Shown here in pieces: positions 1-8,754 of a stretch of 32,879 bases of DNA; the stretch's first letter is position 1; the number at the start of each line of letters is the position of its first letter. The notes beneath the pieces were generated by a model, which searched no databases, was not told the DNA's origin, and saw nothing but the letters and a program-made list of their open reading frames with translations. Where the stretch lies: the NCBI GenBank assembly GCA_014240065.1, contig JAAZXR010000046.1:1-32879 (forward strand), given 5' to 3'. The position numbers and the translations under genes were made by a program. The DNA comes from Myxococcales bacterium. Lineage in GTDB: Bacteria; Myxococcota_A; Polyangia; Nannocystales; Nannocystaceae.

Positions 1-62
1 CAGACTCCGAGACAGACTCCGAGACAGACTCCGAGACAGACTCCGAGACAGACTCGGAGACA
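1..62 (+). repeat. 12-bp tandem repeat encoding Asp-Ser-Glu-Thr
   Basis: Five consecutive 12-bp units (GACTCCGAGACA, with one C-to-G change in the fifth) run from position 3 to 62 in the reading frame of the downstream Cys-rich protein. Each encodes DSET. The array runs off the left edge, so its true copy number is unknown. A 12-bp unit can expand or contract without shifting frame, so it would act as a variable-length acidic, hydroxyl-rich linker between the unseen N-terminus and the metal-binding-type repeats. Confidence 0.9.
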
Positions 63-1787
63 GGTCCACCCGAAGATTGCAGCTTCGACGTCGACTGCCC
101 GCCGGAAGATCCCTGTGAAGTCGGGCGGTGCGCCGCGGGTACGTGTATCTTCGCGCCGCTCGACTTGGACGGCGATGGATTCCCGCCCCTCCAGTGCGGC
201 GGTGGCGATTGCAACGATCTCAACCCATCCACCTTCCCCGGGGCCGTGGAAGCGTGCGACGACAATGACGACAACGACTGCAACGGGGTCGCCGACTGCT
301 TCGATCCCGCATGCGACGGCGCGAGCAATTGTGGATGTCAGCCCGCTCCGGGTGGCGAGGTCTGCGACAATGGAGAGGACGATGATTGCGACACCATCGT
401 GGACTGCCTCGACGCAGACTGCGTAGGGACACCGATCTGTGGGTGTCTCCCGTCGGAGATCGGCGCCTGCGGGAATGGGTTCGACGAAGACTGCGACGGG
501 GCTTTCGACTGCGACGACGTCGACTGCATCCTCGACCCGCAGTGCCAATGCATCAGCACCCCGGAGGTTTGCCTCGGTGGAGAGGACGAAGACTGCGACC
601 TCCTCGTTGACTGCGCCGATTCAGACTGCGCCGCCGCTCCCGCGTGCGAGTGCTTTGGTCCGCCCGAGCCTGAGAACTGCGACGACGGGACGGACAACGA
701 CTGCGACGGCGCCGCAGACTGCGCGGATCCGGACTGCTTCATCTCGCCGGCGTGCGATCAATGCGAGGAGGAGGTCTGCAACGATGGGGAAGACAACAAC
801 TGCGACAACCTCATCGACTGCGGCGATCCGGCCTGCGCCTTCTCCCCATTTTGCGAGCCCACGCCCGAGCAGTGCAACAATCAGCTCGACGACGACAACG
901 ACGGCGACGCCGACTGCAACGACATCGACTGCGCGAGCGCCCCCATCTGCCTCCAGGAGCACGCGAACTGCAACACCGCGCTGCTCGTGAGCGGGTCGGG
1001 CGTGTTCTTCGGAGACACCGACGGGTTCGAGAACAACACCTCCGGAAGCTGCGGTGGCGCGGCCGGAGAGGCTGTGTTTTCGTTCGTGTTGAGCGAACCC
1101 TCCCAGGTCACCATGACCGCGGTGGGCACCTCCTTCGACTCCACCGTCTATCTGCGCGCCGGAGACTGCGAGGATGGATTCGAGCTCGGCTGCGACGACG
1201 ACAGCGGCGGCAACTTCGCGGGCGCCCTCACCTTCCCGATCTTGTACCCCGGCACCTACTTCGCGTTCCTCGACGGCTACGCCTTTGACCCGTTCGGCGG
1301 CGCCAACGACGGCCCCTACCAGTTCAACCTGGAGATCATCCCCAACCCCCCAGAGGTCTGCGACGACGGCATCGACAACGACGGAGATATCTACGTCGAC
1401 TGCGCAGACCCCGACTGCACCTTCTCCCCGAACTGCGCCGGCTGCAACGCGGGCGCGGATCCGACGGCGGAGTTCGGTGTCGCAGCGTGCACGGACGGCC
1501 TCGACAACGACTGCGACGGACAGTCCGACTGCAGCGACGACGACTGCTCAGCGAGTGATTTTTACGTCACGGAGTGCTGCAATGGGACCGATCAGAACAA
1601 CAACGGCATCGAAGACGACTTCAACTGCCGCTGCAACAGCGACGCAGACTGCTCGAGCGGGCAAATCTGCTACGACCACACAGCCTACGCCTGCGGGATC
1701 CCGTGCACCTTCTTCTTCGGCGACGTCTGTCCCTTCGTCGCGGCCGGGTCGTTTTGCAATCAAACCACGAACCAGTGTGAATACTGA
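1..1787 (+). CDS. MopE-like Asp/Cys-rich repeat protein with internal PPC-like domain (5' partial)
   Basis: The frame is open from the left edge (first full codon at 3), so the N-terminus and any signal peptide lie outside; 594 residues are visible. After a DSET linker comes one fuller MopE-type unit (DLDGDG, DCND, PGAVEACD, DNDCNG). About eight shorter units of roughly 30 residues follow, of the form E-x-C-D-x-G-x-D-N-D-C-D-G, then D-C-x-D-x-D-C and a closing Cys. The run is interrupted at about 960-1345 by a Cys-poor, Gly/Phe-rich stretch that resembles a beta-sandwich PPC (pre-peptidase C-terminal) domain. The C-terminus is a small Cys-rich knot. MopE-type repeats are known from secreted and surface proteins of delta-proteobacteria and from the copper-binding MopE of Methylococcus. 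Here the Asp-dense loops suggest calcium or other metal binding outside the cell. The exact function is unknown. Confidence 0.85.
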   Translation, partial: DSETDSETDSETDSETDSETGPPEDCSFDVDCPPEDPCEVGRCAAGTCIFAPLDLDGDGFPPLQCGGGDCNDLNPSTFPGAVEACDDNDDNDCNGVADCFDPACDGASNCGCQPAPGGEVCDNGEDDDCDTIVDCLDADCVGTPICGCLPSEIGACGNGFDEDCDGAFDCDDVDCILDPQCQCISTPEVCLGGEDEDCDLLVDCADSDCAAAPACECFGPPEPENCDDGTDNDCDGAADCADPDCFISPACDQCEEEVCNDGEDNNCDNLIDCGDPACAFSPFCEPTPEQCNNQLDDDNDGDADCNDIDCASAPICLQEHANCNTALLVSGSGVFFGDTDGFENNTSGSCGGAAGEAVFSFVLSEPSQVTMTAVGTSFDSTVYLRAGDCEDGFELGCDDDSGGNFAGALTFPILYPGTYFAFLDGYAFDPFGGANDGPYQFNLEIIPNPPEVCDDGIDNDGDIYVDCADPDCTFSPNCAGCNAGADPTAEFGVAACTDGLDNDCDGQSDCSDDDCSASDFYVTECCNGTDQNNNGIEDDFNCRCNSDADCSSGQICYDHTAYACGIPCTFFFGDVCPFVAAGSFCNQTTNQCEY

Positions 1788-1802
1788 GGGCGGACACGAC
1801 AA

Positions 1803-1831
1803 AGCGGAGGGACCCGGGGGCCTCCTCCGCT
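1803..1831. terminator. Terminator-like hairpin between convergent genes
   Basis: AGCGGAGG (1803-1810) pairs perfectly with CCTCCGCT (1824-1831) around a GC-rich loop. It lies in the 66-bp gap between the stop of the MopE-like gene (1787) and the end of the convergent lipoprotein gene (1854). There is no clear U-tract on either side, so it may be a bidirectional attenuating hairpin rather than a textbook intrinsic terminator. Confidence 0.45.
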
Positions 1832-1853
1832 CGCTGCCTCCCGTGGCCGGAGA

Positions 1854-2486
1854 CTAGAGGGTGCTCGAGTTCGTGCCCGAGTTCTCTTCGATGCAGGTGG
1901 TCAGCGCGTCGGTTTGCTCCCACGCGCACGATCCTGCGGGGCCGTAGGGGCCACAGTTGGCGTCGGCGTAGCAGGCGTACTCCGGCTTGAACTCGCAGGT
2001 GCTAATCCCGCTGTCCGTGTTGGGATCGTAGCAAAGCTGCCCGCTGCACCCGCCGACGAGACAGGTGGTGGAGTCATCCTCCACGCATCGTTTGCAGGTC
2101 CCCTTGTTGTTGTACTGCTCGATATAACCGGGGGCACACAGCAGCTCCGCGTCCACGGGGGTCCACGAGCCGCCGCACTTGGGGGACGTGGGGGATGAGA
2201 GCTGACAGGTCGCGCAGGTCAGGCCCTTGAAGTTTTTCTCGACGTAGTCCGCTTCGGGGAGGCAGTCGATGGCGATCATGGACGTGTCCACCCAGCCCGA
2301 CGGACACTCCACCGCGGGCTTGGCCTCCGGCAACGCCTCCTCATGAGCGGGATCGATGAAGGTGACGGCGTGGCCCGCGGCTTCGAGGCGGTCGACAGTC
2401 TCCAGGGTGTTCGTACCGACATCGGCGCACCCGGCCGCGAAGCTGAGCGCAGCGATCATCGTGATAGTGGTCTTCAATTGGGTCAT
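1854..2486 (-). CDS. Cys-rich secreted lipoprotein, unknown function
   Basis: A protein of about 210 residues. I start it at the ATG at 2486 because the product then begins with MTQLK, a hydrophobic stretch and a lipobox (LSFAAGC), which is a clean lipoprotein signal. The preceding 16 codons of the longer frame are polar and fit no signal peptide. A purine-rich GAGAACGAA lies just upstream of that ATG. The mature part has a short linker and then many cysteines in pairs (CATCQ, CKRC, CAWE), suggesting a disulfide-rich extracytoplasmic domain. I do not recognise the family. It is convergent with another Cys-rich secreted protein, so both may belong to the cell surface. Confidence 0.75.
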   Translation of the reverse strand: MTQLKTTITMIAALSFAAGCADVGTNTLETVDRLEAAGHAVTFIDPAHEEALPEAKPAVECPSGWVDTSMIAIDCLPEADYVEKNFKGLTCATCQLSSPTSPKCGGSWTPVDAELLCAPGYIEQYNNKGTCKRCVEDDSTTCLVGGCSGQLCYDPNTDSGISTCEFKPEYACYADANCGPYGPAGSCAWEQTDALTTCIEENSGTNSSTL

Positions 2487-2826
2487 GGCTTCGTTCTCGT
2501 TTCGGTGTCTTACGCTGACTGCTTCATCGCCCACAACCCAAGTTGAGACAAGGGAGATGGGCTATCACGCCCATAGGAATCCTCACAACCGCATCATAAC
2601 GGTCAGAACGCTGTACTAGAGGCCAATAATGGCGTCTCTCCTCGCTTGAGCCTCAATTGCAGAGTAACCCCACATACAATTGCAGATCTGCATCGACGGA
2701 GGAGCGCGTCTCCATTTGGTCGCCTCCCCACGAATCACGCCGGATGGCGCGCGCGGCCCCACACTCGCGAATTCCACCTTCCTCCACTTTTTTGCGAAAT
2801 CGACGACCTTCAAAGATGGTGGAGTC
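2487..2826. other. Intergenic region with inverted and direct repeats
   Basis: This 340-bp stretch is less GC-rich than its surroundings and has no convincing gene. It contains an inverted repeat, ATGGGC-6 nt-GCCCAT (2557-2574), about 70 bp upstream of the lipoprotein start. It also has a direct repeat CAATTGCAGA at 2654-2663 and 2677-2686, 23 bp apart (about two helical turns). These could be regulator-binding sites for the divergent genes. I see no well-spaced -35/-10 pair. Confidence 0.35.
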
Positions 2827-3054
2827 ATGCCCGTTTGCGATGATCACATGGCCCAGTCCACCGCTCCTCTCCGTGGACCTAGCCTGCGACGACGCGACGA
2901 CGAGCGCGCGGCTGTGCGGGCGATCATGCAGGGGCTCATTCGCGCCGTCGACGAGGGCTGGTCCCTCGAGGCCTCCCAACCTGAGGGATCCTACCGCGGC
3001 CTATGGGGCAAGACGTTTGTGCGCTTCTTCGCCCGCGATGCCAAAACGGGCTGA
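2827..3054 (+). CDS. Small hypothetical protein (75 aa)
   Basis: A short frame starting MPVCDDHMAQ, or seven codons later at the ATG at 2848, and ending FARDAKTG. In its favour, third codon positions are strongly GC-biased and it fills an otherwise gene-free stretch. The C-terminal half (GLIRAVDEGWSLE, then GLWGKTFVRFFAR) reads like a real amphipathic protein. Against it, the GGAG at 2821-2824 is too close to the first ATG, and the 3' end overlaps the convergent TPR gene by 54 bp. I recognise no family. Confidence 0.35.
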   Translation: MPVCDDHMAQSTAPLRGPSLRRRDDERAAVRAIMQGLIRAVDEGWSLEASQPEGSYRGLWGKTFVRFFARDAKTG

Positions 3055-4314
3055 ACCTGCGCACCCATCTTTGGGCGAGAGCGGCACATCCGACCATTGG
3101 GCTCGCTCGGCAGAGATCGGCGCGCCCTTGACGAACGCGTCGATCATCGCCCGGTGACTCGAGCGAACCGCCACCACCCGCGCCTGCTCAAGCGCCTGAT
3201 TCGCGAGGAGCTCGTGACCAAGGTGGCGGTGCACGCTGGTTAACTCGAGGCAATCATGCACCGCGCCCCCGAACCGAAGATCCCCCTGCACGTCCACCTC
3301 CAACGCGCGCTCAAACGCGCCGACCGCCTCTTCGTGCCGCCCAAGCAGGACCAGCGCCCGGGCCCGCCCGCGCTCCGCCCGCCCACGCGCGACCGGCGAG
3401 TCCCGCGTCGGATCCCACGCCCGTCGGGTGGTGCCGCAAAACTCGTCGAGCGCCGCCTGGTAGCGTCCGCGCCGGAGGTAGGCCTCCGCCAAACCAAGCT
3501 CCGGCGAGTCGTCGCGCAGCGGCGACTCCTGCTTTAACGTCGACACCACGCGATACGGGCCAGTGTCTCGCTGCCGCGCCGCGGCGACTGCTCGTGACCG
3601 CTCGGCGTGGTCGTGGAGGGCCCGTAAGAAGCAGTCGATGGCGGCGTCTACGCCCCCGAGTCGAAGCCAGAGCCAGCCCGTCTCCGTGAGTTCTTCCTTG
3701 GTTGGCCTCGCTCGCCGGATCGCCCGCCAACCGATGCAGGCCTCACTCAAACCGAGCATCTCACGGGCCACCGCCGGCTGACGCGCCTCCAAGAGTCGCT
3801 CCGCCAGGCGCCGACTCAGCCCGCCGAGCGCGCGATGAAGCTCCGGACTCTGCTCCCAAAACCCCGCGGGCACCTGCGACAGCACCTCGGCCGAGCGCGC
3901 GGCTTGCCCCACCAGCACCAAGCTCGTCGCGTAATTGAGGCGGTCGGCGCTCAGCTCGTGCACCGAGAACCGGGCGCGCACAGAGGGCCGGACCGCCCAC
4001 AACCGCTCGTAGATTCTCTTCGCGCGCCCATAGTGCCCCGACCGCAGGGCCCAAAATCCGTGATCGCGCATCCGATCCGCCGCCGCGCGGGCCCCCCCTT
4101 CCCACGCGTGTCGAAACACCCACGCTCCACCGGCCGCCGCGAGCGCCGAGCCCACACTCCCGGTCACGGCGAAGATGGCGGCGGCAGGCCACAGCAACAG
4201 ACATGACGTGGCGATGCGAGCACCCGGCGGACTCCTTCCAAAACGGGCCACCCGGCCCACGCTGTCGTGGGGGATGGCAGGAATCGTCGAGGTCATCGAA
4301 TCGGACATACACAC
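3001..4314 (-). CDS. TPR-repeat membrane-anchored protein
   Basis: A 437-residue protein. A short cytoplasmic N-terminus is followed by a hydrophobic hairpin at about residues 34-68 (CLLLWPAAAIFAV, then an Ala/Gly-rich stretch). The rest is helical with TPR-like spacing: HYGRAKRIYERLW, GGVDAAIDCFLRAL, RRGRYQAALDEF and GRHEEAVGAFERAL. Such proteins usually scaffold protein-protein contacts. There is no catalytic domain. Three in-frame ATGs lie close together at the start (4314, 4308, 4296), so the start is uncertain by a few codons. No neighbour suggests a specific partner. Confidence 0.7.
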   Translation of the reverse strand: MCMSDSMTSTIPAIPHDSVGRVARFGRSPPGARIATSCLLLWPAAAIFAVTGSVGSALAAAGGAWVFRHAWEGGARAAADRMRDHGFWALRSGHYGRAKRIYERLWAVRPSVRARFSVHELSADRLNYATSLVLVGQAARSAEVLSQVPAGFWEQSPELHRALGGLSRRLAERLLEARQPAVAREMLGLSEACIGWRAIRRARPTKEELTETGWLWLRLGGVDAAIDCFLRALHDHAERSRAVAAARQRDTGPYRVVSTLKQESPLRDDSPELGLAEAYLRRGRYQAALDEFCGTTRRAWDPTRDSPVARGRAERGRARALVLLGRHEEAVGAFERALEVDVQGDLRFGGAVHDCLELTSVHRHLGHELLANQALEQARVVAVRSSHRAMIDAFVKGAPISAERAQWSDVPLSPKDGCAGSARFGIAGEEAHKRLAP

Positions 4315-4432
4315 CGGCTTGCTACCTTAATGTTGTCCTGTCACTTCGACCAGAAATCAAGCCCGCGGACCCCTCACGCGCACCAACGCCGTCGCAGCGC
4401 GCATTCGCGGTATGATGAGGGGGCAGTGTTTT

Positions 4433-5236
4433 ATGGACGAGCCGCATGACAAGGGCCCACGCCGGGCTGCGCCGACCGCGAGCGGCGCGCTCGTCGGGCA
4501 CAGGGGCTTGAGCCACTACTACCCCGAGAACACCGAGGCCTCCGTCGATGGTGCCATCGCGGCGGGGCTCTACGGCGTCGAGGTGGACCTCCGCGCGAGC
4601 CGCGATGGCGTGCCGTTCCTCGTCCACGACGTCCGGCTCCAGCGCGTCGCGGGGCTCAACGCGCGCGTCGACGAGCTCGACGCGACCTCGCTCGCCCAGC
4701 GCACCGTGACGCTGACGCCCCCCGAGCCGCGGAGCCTCGCCGCCCCTCCGCGAATCGTCTCCTTTGAGGCCGCGTATGCGCCCCGTGCTGACGCCCTGCG
4801 ATGGTACGCTGAGATCAAGTTCGACCCGAGGTGCGTCGATGAAGTCGCGCGGATATGGCGAGAGCACCCCCCGCTCCCAGGGAGCGCGTGCATGTCCTTC
4901 GACCGCGCGCTGTGTCGCCGCGCACGCGCAGCGCTGCCCCCGGAGGTGCTCGTAGCGCGGATCCACCAGGAGCGCGTTGAGGGAGGACCGCTGCTCGACC
5001 CGATCATCGAACAGACGCGCGCCGACCACCTGGACGCCGTCGCGTTATGGCACCGACACATCGACCCCCCATGGGTCCGCGAGGCCCACGAGGCCGGCCT
5101 GCAGGTGTTCGCGTGGACGGTCAACGATCACGAGAGCGTCGACGCGGCGCTCCGCGCGAACGTCGACGTGCTCATCACCGACGGGCCGTCACCGCTGCTC
5201 GCCCGCTTTGGCAAGACACCACCGCCGGCCCCCTAG
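4433..5236 (+). CDS. Glycerophosphodiester phosphodiesterase family protein
   Basis: A 267-residue GDPD-fold TIM barrel. Catalytic and metal-binding residues are in the expected order: H23-R24 (GHRG), E33-N34-T35 (PENT), E50/D52 (EVDLR) and H65-D66 (LVHD). The C-terminus has the typical FAWTVND and LITDGP strand motifs. The family hydrolyses glycerophosphodiesters to glycerol-3-phosphate and an alcohol. No signal peptide is visible, so it is probably cytosolic. The ATG at 4433 is preferred over 4412 because GAGGGGG (4417-4423) sits 9 nt before it. It is convergent with the glycosyltransferase gene with only a 9-bp gap. Confidence 0.88.
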   Translation: MDEPHDKGPRRAAPTASGALVGHRGLSHYYPENTEASVDGAIAAGLYGVEVDLRASRDGVPFLVHDVRLQRVAGLNARVDELDATSLAQRTVTLTPPEPRSLAAPPRIVSFEAAYAPRADALRWYAEIKFDPRCVDEVARIWREHPPLPGSACMSFDRALCRRARAALPPEVLVARIHQERVEGGPLLDPIIEQTRADHLDAVALWHRHIDPPWVREAHEAGLQVFAWTVNDHESVDAALRANVDVLITDGPSPLLARFGKTPPPAP

Positions 5237-5245
5237 GTCGTCGCT

Positions 5246-7165
5246 TTACTTCGACCGACGCTTCTTGGCGCGGCGCTTCTTGTTTTTCTTCCTGCGGCGC
5301 TTGTTTTTCTTGGTGGGCCGTTTCTTACCCGCGCGTTTGAGGCGCGCGGTCCGGTGCGGCGTGTGCTCAAGCAGCGTCAGCTTCCCGGAGCGGAACACCA
5401 CCTCGTAGCGGTCCTTAATCTCGGTATGGAGCGCCTCAAATTCGCCCATCGGGTCCCCTTTGGCCCCGTCGAAGAACGGCCGCGCCCGGACGACGAACGC
5501 AGGGGGGTCGGTCGTGAAGGCCTCGACCAGCTCGTCCGCGCGCGGGCCGGGGACGAAATGCAGGCGGTCGGGGCGCTCCGATCTCTTGGCGAGGAACATC
5601 CCGTTGTAGTTGTAGGTGGTGACCGTCCCCAGGCTCTTGTACATCGGGGTCGGCGCCTGGCGGTCCGCGTAAAAGTAGACCGACCAGCCCCTCCATCCCC
5701 ACACGAACAGGCGCTCGTCGGGCGCGCTGTTCTTGTGGATGAACGTCGCGATGGAACGATCCGCGGTGGAGGGGCGCCAGCCGTGGCTGTACTTCCCTCT
5801 CAATATCTTGGGGGCGGCACGGGCCACCTCCACCATCGTATGGGCGCCCAGCGCGAGCAACGTGGTCGTCAACGCCGCGAGCACAGCGCGTCGCGTCCAC
5901 GGATGTTCCCGCCGCTGTTCACTCCATAACAAATTGTCTGCCGCCGCTCCGTGCGCGCTACCCCCTCGCCGACACACCCACCACTGACGCGCAGACGCTA
6001 CCAGCGCACGGAGTGTCCGCGGCAGGACGGGGTGCACCGCGAGGATGCTCAGCGCGGGGAGGTACTGCGGCGCGTAGTGCCGGAAGTATCGCATCCCGCC
6101 GAGGCCGCCCCCGACGACGCTGAGGACCGCGAAAACCAAGACCACCGCGAGCGCGAGGCCCTGCCCCCGCCGGAGCGTTCGATCGCCCATGATCCGGTCC
6201 GCCACGGCGCATCCGAGGACCGCCCCGGCTGCCATAATCTGCACGGGGAACTTCGCCTCGAGGTGCAACAAGACTCGCCACGGCACGTACCAAAACGGCG
6301 CGTCTACGACCCGTGACGAGTAGGCCGCCGCCGCGTCTAGCGGGAAGACCGCGCGCACGAGGACCTCAAGCCCGGCGCCGCTGACGACGTAGTGAATGCC
6401 GAGCGGGACACCGGCCATGACGCCGCCGATGATCCACAGCGGCCAGTGACTCCAATTGGCGTAGGGCGCCCCCGCCCTGCGCGCCAGCACCCAGGTCAAC
6501 AAGACGATCGGCGCTAGCACGACCGCGTTCGCCTTGATCAAAAATGCGAGCCCCGCGAAGATCCCGGTGAGCAGCGGCCACCACCATCCGCGGTGCCACC
6601 AGCTGTGAACGGCGCAGGCGAAACACCACGCGGTCGGAGGGACGATCCACGTGGTGTAGTTCGATTGAAACGACGCGAACGACATCCAATAGAGCGCGCA
6701 GGCGACGGCTGCGCACCACCGCGCCGTCCGAAGCGCCCCCCCTTGCAGCGTATAGACCCGCGTGGTCGACCACCACACACCCAGCATCCCGAGGCACAGC
6801 CACCACTCGCAGGCCAAGTGCACAGCGTGAACACTTCGACCGAGGAGCTTGAACGCGAGGGCGACCAGGTAGAACGCACCAGGCGCCTTGATCTCCGCGG
6901 TGTCCACGTAGGGCATTCCGCCCCGCAAGAGCATATCGGCGTTGTAGGTGATGCCCGCGACGTCGTGATTCCCGAGGCCGACGATCGGACGGTGAACCCG
7001 AGCGGTCCAATACACCACCGCACCCGCCAAGACGACCAGCAGCATCAACAGCCATCGAATCACACTGGACGCGCTGGTTGTGCGCGGCGCCGCACCGTCG
7101 TTATGTCGCAGTCGTTGTGCCACCAGGATCTGAGCCGGAGTGTGCAGAAAACCGCGCGCAGCCAC
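5246..7165 (-). CDS. GT-C type integral-membrane glycosyltransferase with polybasic tail
   Basis: A 639-residue protein with about ten or more membrane segments, starting with WLLMLLVVLAGAVVYW at about residue 38. The first extracytoplasmic loop has acidic residues (GNHDVAG, then VDTAEIKAPGAF), as in the GT39/ArnT-like superfamily that transfers sugars from polyprenyl-phosphate donors. A soluble C-terminal domain follows the last helix (about 450-605) and includes FVWGWRGWSVYFYA. The acceptor cannot be told from sequence. The last 35 or so residues are almost entirely Lys and Arg, which is unusual. The start is a GTG with AGGA just upstream. It lies 27 bp downstream of the photolyase gene on the same strand, so the two are probably co-transcribed. 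Confidence 0.8.
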   Translation of the reverse strand: MAARGFLHTPAQILVAQRLRHNDGAAPRTTSASSVIRWLLMLLVVLAGAVVYWTARVHRPIVGLGNHDVAGITYNADMLLRGGMPYVDTAEIKAPGAFYLVALAFKLLGRSVHAVHLACEWWLCLGMLGVWWSTTRVYTLQGGALRTARWCAAVACALYWMSFASFQSNYTTWIVPPTAWCFACAVHSWWHRGWWWPLLTGIFAGLAFLIKANAVVLAPIVLLTWVLARRAGAPYANWSHWPLWIIGGVMAGVPLGIHYVVSGAGLEVLVRAVFPLDAAAAYSSRVVDAPFWYVPWRVLLHLEAKFPVQIMAAGAVLGCAVADRIMGDRTLRRGQGLALAVVLVFAVLSVVGGGLGGMRYFRHYAPQYLPALSILAVHPVLPRTLRALVASARQWWVCRRGGSAHGAAADNLLWSEQRREHPWTRRAVLAALTTTLLALGAHTMVEVARAAPKILRGKYSHGWRPSTADRSIATFIHKNSAPDERLFVWGWRGWSVYFYADRQAPTPMYKSLGTVTTYNYNGMFLAKRSERPDRLHFVPGPRADELVEAFTTDPPAFVVRARPFFDGAKGDPMGEFEALHTEIKDRYEVVFRSGKLTLLEHTPHRTARLKRAGKKRPTKKNKRRRKKNKKRRAKKRRSK

Positions 7166-7192
7166 AAGTCCTAGGCCGATTTGGTCGTCGCG

Positions 7193-8719
7193 TTACAGCA
7201 ACCGACGCTGTCGTGGGAGCGCCGGTTCAGGTCCAAAACTGGCGAGGTAGGCCTTCAATTTCAATTTTCGCCGTGTGGAGTCTGAGGACATGTAGCGGAC
7301 CTTCCCAAAGATCGAACGCTCGGGACCCCACGCTCGATCATAGCGACCGAAGGTCCAAAACACCCCGCTGTACGAGTTCGGATCCCGCCCGTCGAGGGCC
7401 CATCGGTTGTTGAGGTGCAAGAGGCGTTCTAACGCGACCCGCGGCGACGGCGACCACTCCAACACCTTCTTGCCCCACAGCATCCGCAGGTAGTTGTGGA
7501 TCCGACCTTCTCGTTGAAGCTGTCGCTGCGCGGCGTTCCACACCTCGTCGTGGGTCTGTCCCGCCTCCAAGGTCTCCAGCGGGTACGCGCTCGGACGCAC
7601 ATCGTCGGCGTGCGCAGCCAACGTCTTTTGGGCCCACGCCGGCAGCGACTCGTATCGATCATAGCTGTGCGGACGCCCCACACACATATTAAATCCAAGC
7701 TCGCGCCACGTGACGATTTGATCGAGGAAGCTCTCCGAGGCCGACGGGAGCCCCCACCACCCTCGCCTCGCGCCCCGCGTGTCTTCCCCGAGTCTCCCTG
7801 GCGTCCAATCCGCCGCTCGCAGCACCCGGTGAACCACCTCGTGCGCCGAGACCACGCCAAAATGCAAGTACGGAGAAAGACCGCTCGCGGCCTCTTGCTC
7901 GGCGTCGTTGCGGTGCTCCGCATACCGGGGCAGCCGCTCCGCGAACAACCGCTCCACCGCCGCTGCGCCGGCCCGGGCGCCTCCGGAGGTTTCGACGGCC
8001 GCGACTGCGTGGTCGATCTGGAGCGCGGACACCGTCGCAGGGATCGAACACCCAGGGTCGTGCCGCCCCCAACGAGTCCCCGAGAGCGGATCAAACGACA
8101 GCGCTGGGAGCCTCAGCTCTTTCAGCGGGTCTTCGTGCGGCGCCGCCGCCAGGTGGGGTGCGAGGTGTTTTTGTAAGAACGCCCGGAAACTGTGGGCGGT
8201 GGTGAACACACGCTCCGTCGACCTCATCGGGAAGATGCCGTTGCCATCGACAGTCTCCAAACGGACCGGGAGTCGCGGGGCCACCGAGGCGACCGCGCGA
8301 GGCAAAAAGAACGCGGGGTAGTCGTCGGTCACGATGACGCAGGCGCGCCTCGCGAGATGCTCGAGCAACCCCTGCCCCTCGCCTGGCGCTGGCTCGACGT
8401 AGGGCAGGTAGGACACCGCGGCGGTGGCCAGGCGTTCGTCCTGCTCCCTCATTCCCTGCAAGAGGAAGGTGTGGTGTCGGTCAGACGCCCATCGATACCC
8501 GCAGCGAACAGCCTCGAACACGAGCAGCGGTCGTTGGAGGCGCCGCGCGTGCTCCGCCGCCCGTTGGAGCGCGAAATTCCACCGGGTCCTCCGCGCCGCC
8601 ATCACCCAATACAGCACGTACGCGCCGTCCTGGGAGATCGGCGCGTCGTTGACCATGACCACTCGCGACGCGGGTACCGCTGACACAGGGGAAGTGTAGC
8701 GAGGCCCGCGCAAACGCAA
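7193..8719 (-). CDS. phr: Class II CPD deoxyribodipyrimidine photolyase
   Basis: About 500 residues. The N-terminal photolyase alpha/beta domain has YVLYWVMAARR and VIVTDDYP. The C-terminal FAD-binding helical domain carries class II hallmarks: LDQIVTWRELGFN, RIHNYLRMLWGKKVLEW, LNNRWALDGRDPNSYSG and FGKVRYMSS. The enzyme uses blue/near-UV light and FADH- to split cyclobutane pyrimidine dimers in DNA. The TTG start at 8719 is chosen because GAGGTGGG lies 6 nt upstream; the ATG at 8656 is an alternative that would still keep the whole domain. It is divergent from the tail-anchored protein gene and followed by the glycosyltransferase gene. I saw no recognisable light-responsive operator. Confidence 0.9.
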   Translation of the reverse strand: MRLRGPRYTSPVSAVPASRVVMVNDAPISQDGAYVLYWVMAARRTRWNFALQRAAEHARRLQRPLLVFEAVRCGYRWASDRHHTFLLQGMREQDERLATAAVSYLPYVEPAPGEGQGLLEHLARRACVIVTDDYPAFFLPRAVASVAPRLPVRLETVDGNGIFPMRSTERVFTTAHSFRAFLQKHLAPHLAAAPHEDPLKELRLPALSFDPLSGTRWGRHDPGCSIPATVSALQIDHAVAAVETSGGARAGAAAVERLFAERLPRYAEHRNDAEQEAASGLSPYLHFGVVSAHEVVHRVLRAADWTPGRLGEDTRGARRGWWGLPSASESFLDQIVTWRELGFNMCVGRPHSYDRYESLPAWAQKTLAAHADDVRPSAYPLETLEAGQTHDEVWNAAQRQLQREGRIHNYLRMLWGKKVLEWSPSPRVALERLLHLNNRWALDGRDPNSYSGVFWTFGRYDRAWGPERSIFGKVRYMSSDSTRRKLKLKAYLASFGPEPALPRQRRLL

Positions 8720-8744
8720 GCGCGGCCCACCTCAGCGTCCAACG

Positions 8745-8754
8745 GTGGTACAAC
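8745..8754 (+). promoter_or_regulatory. Putative extended -10 element (GTGGTACAAC)
   Basis: GTGGTACAAC reads as an extended -10 (TG-n-TAnnnn) and ends 23 nt before the ATG at 8778. The identical 10-mer precedes the nadD-type fusion gene (28376-28385, minus strand), and GTGGTACAGA precedes the dehydratase-like gene (23646-23655). No good -35 is seen 17 nt upstream, as can be the case for extended -10 promoters. Confidence 0.35.
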
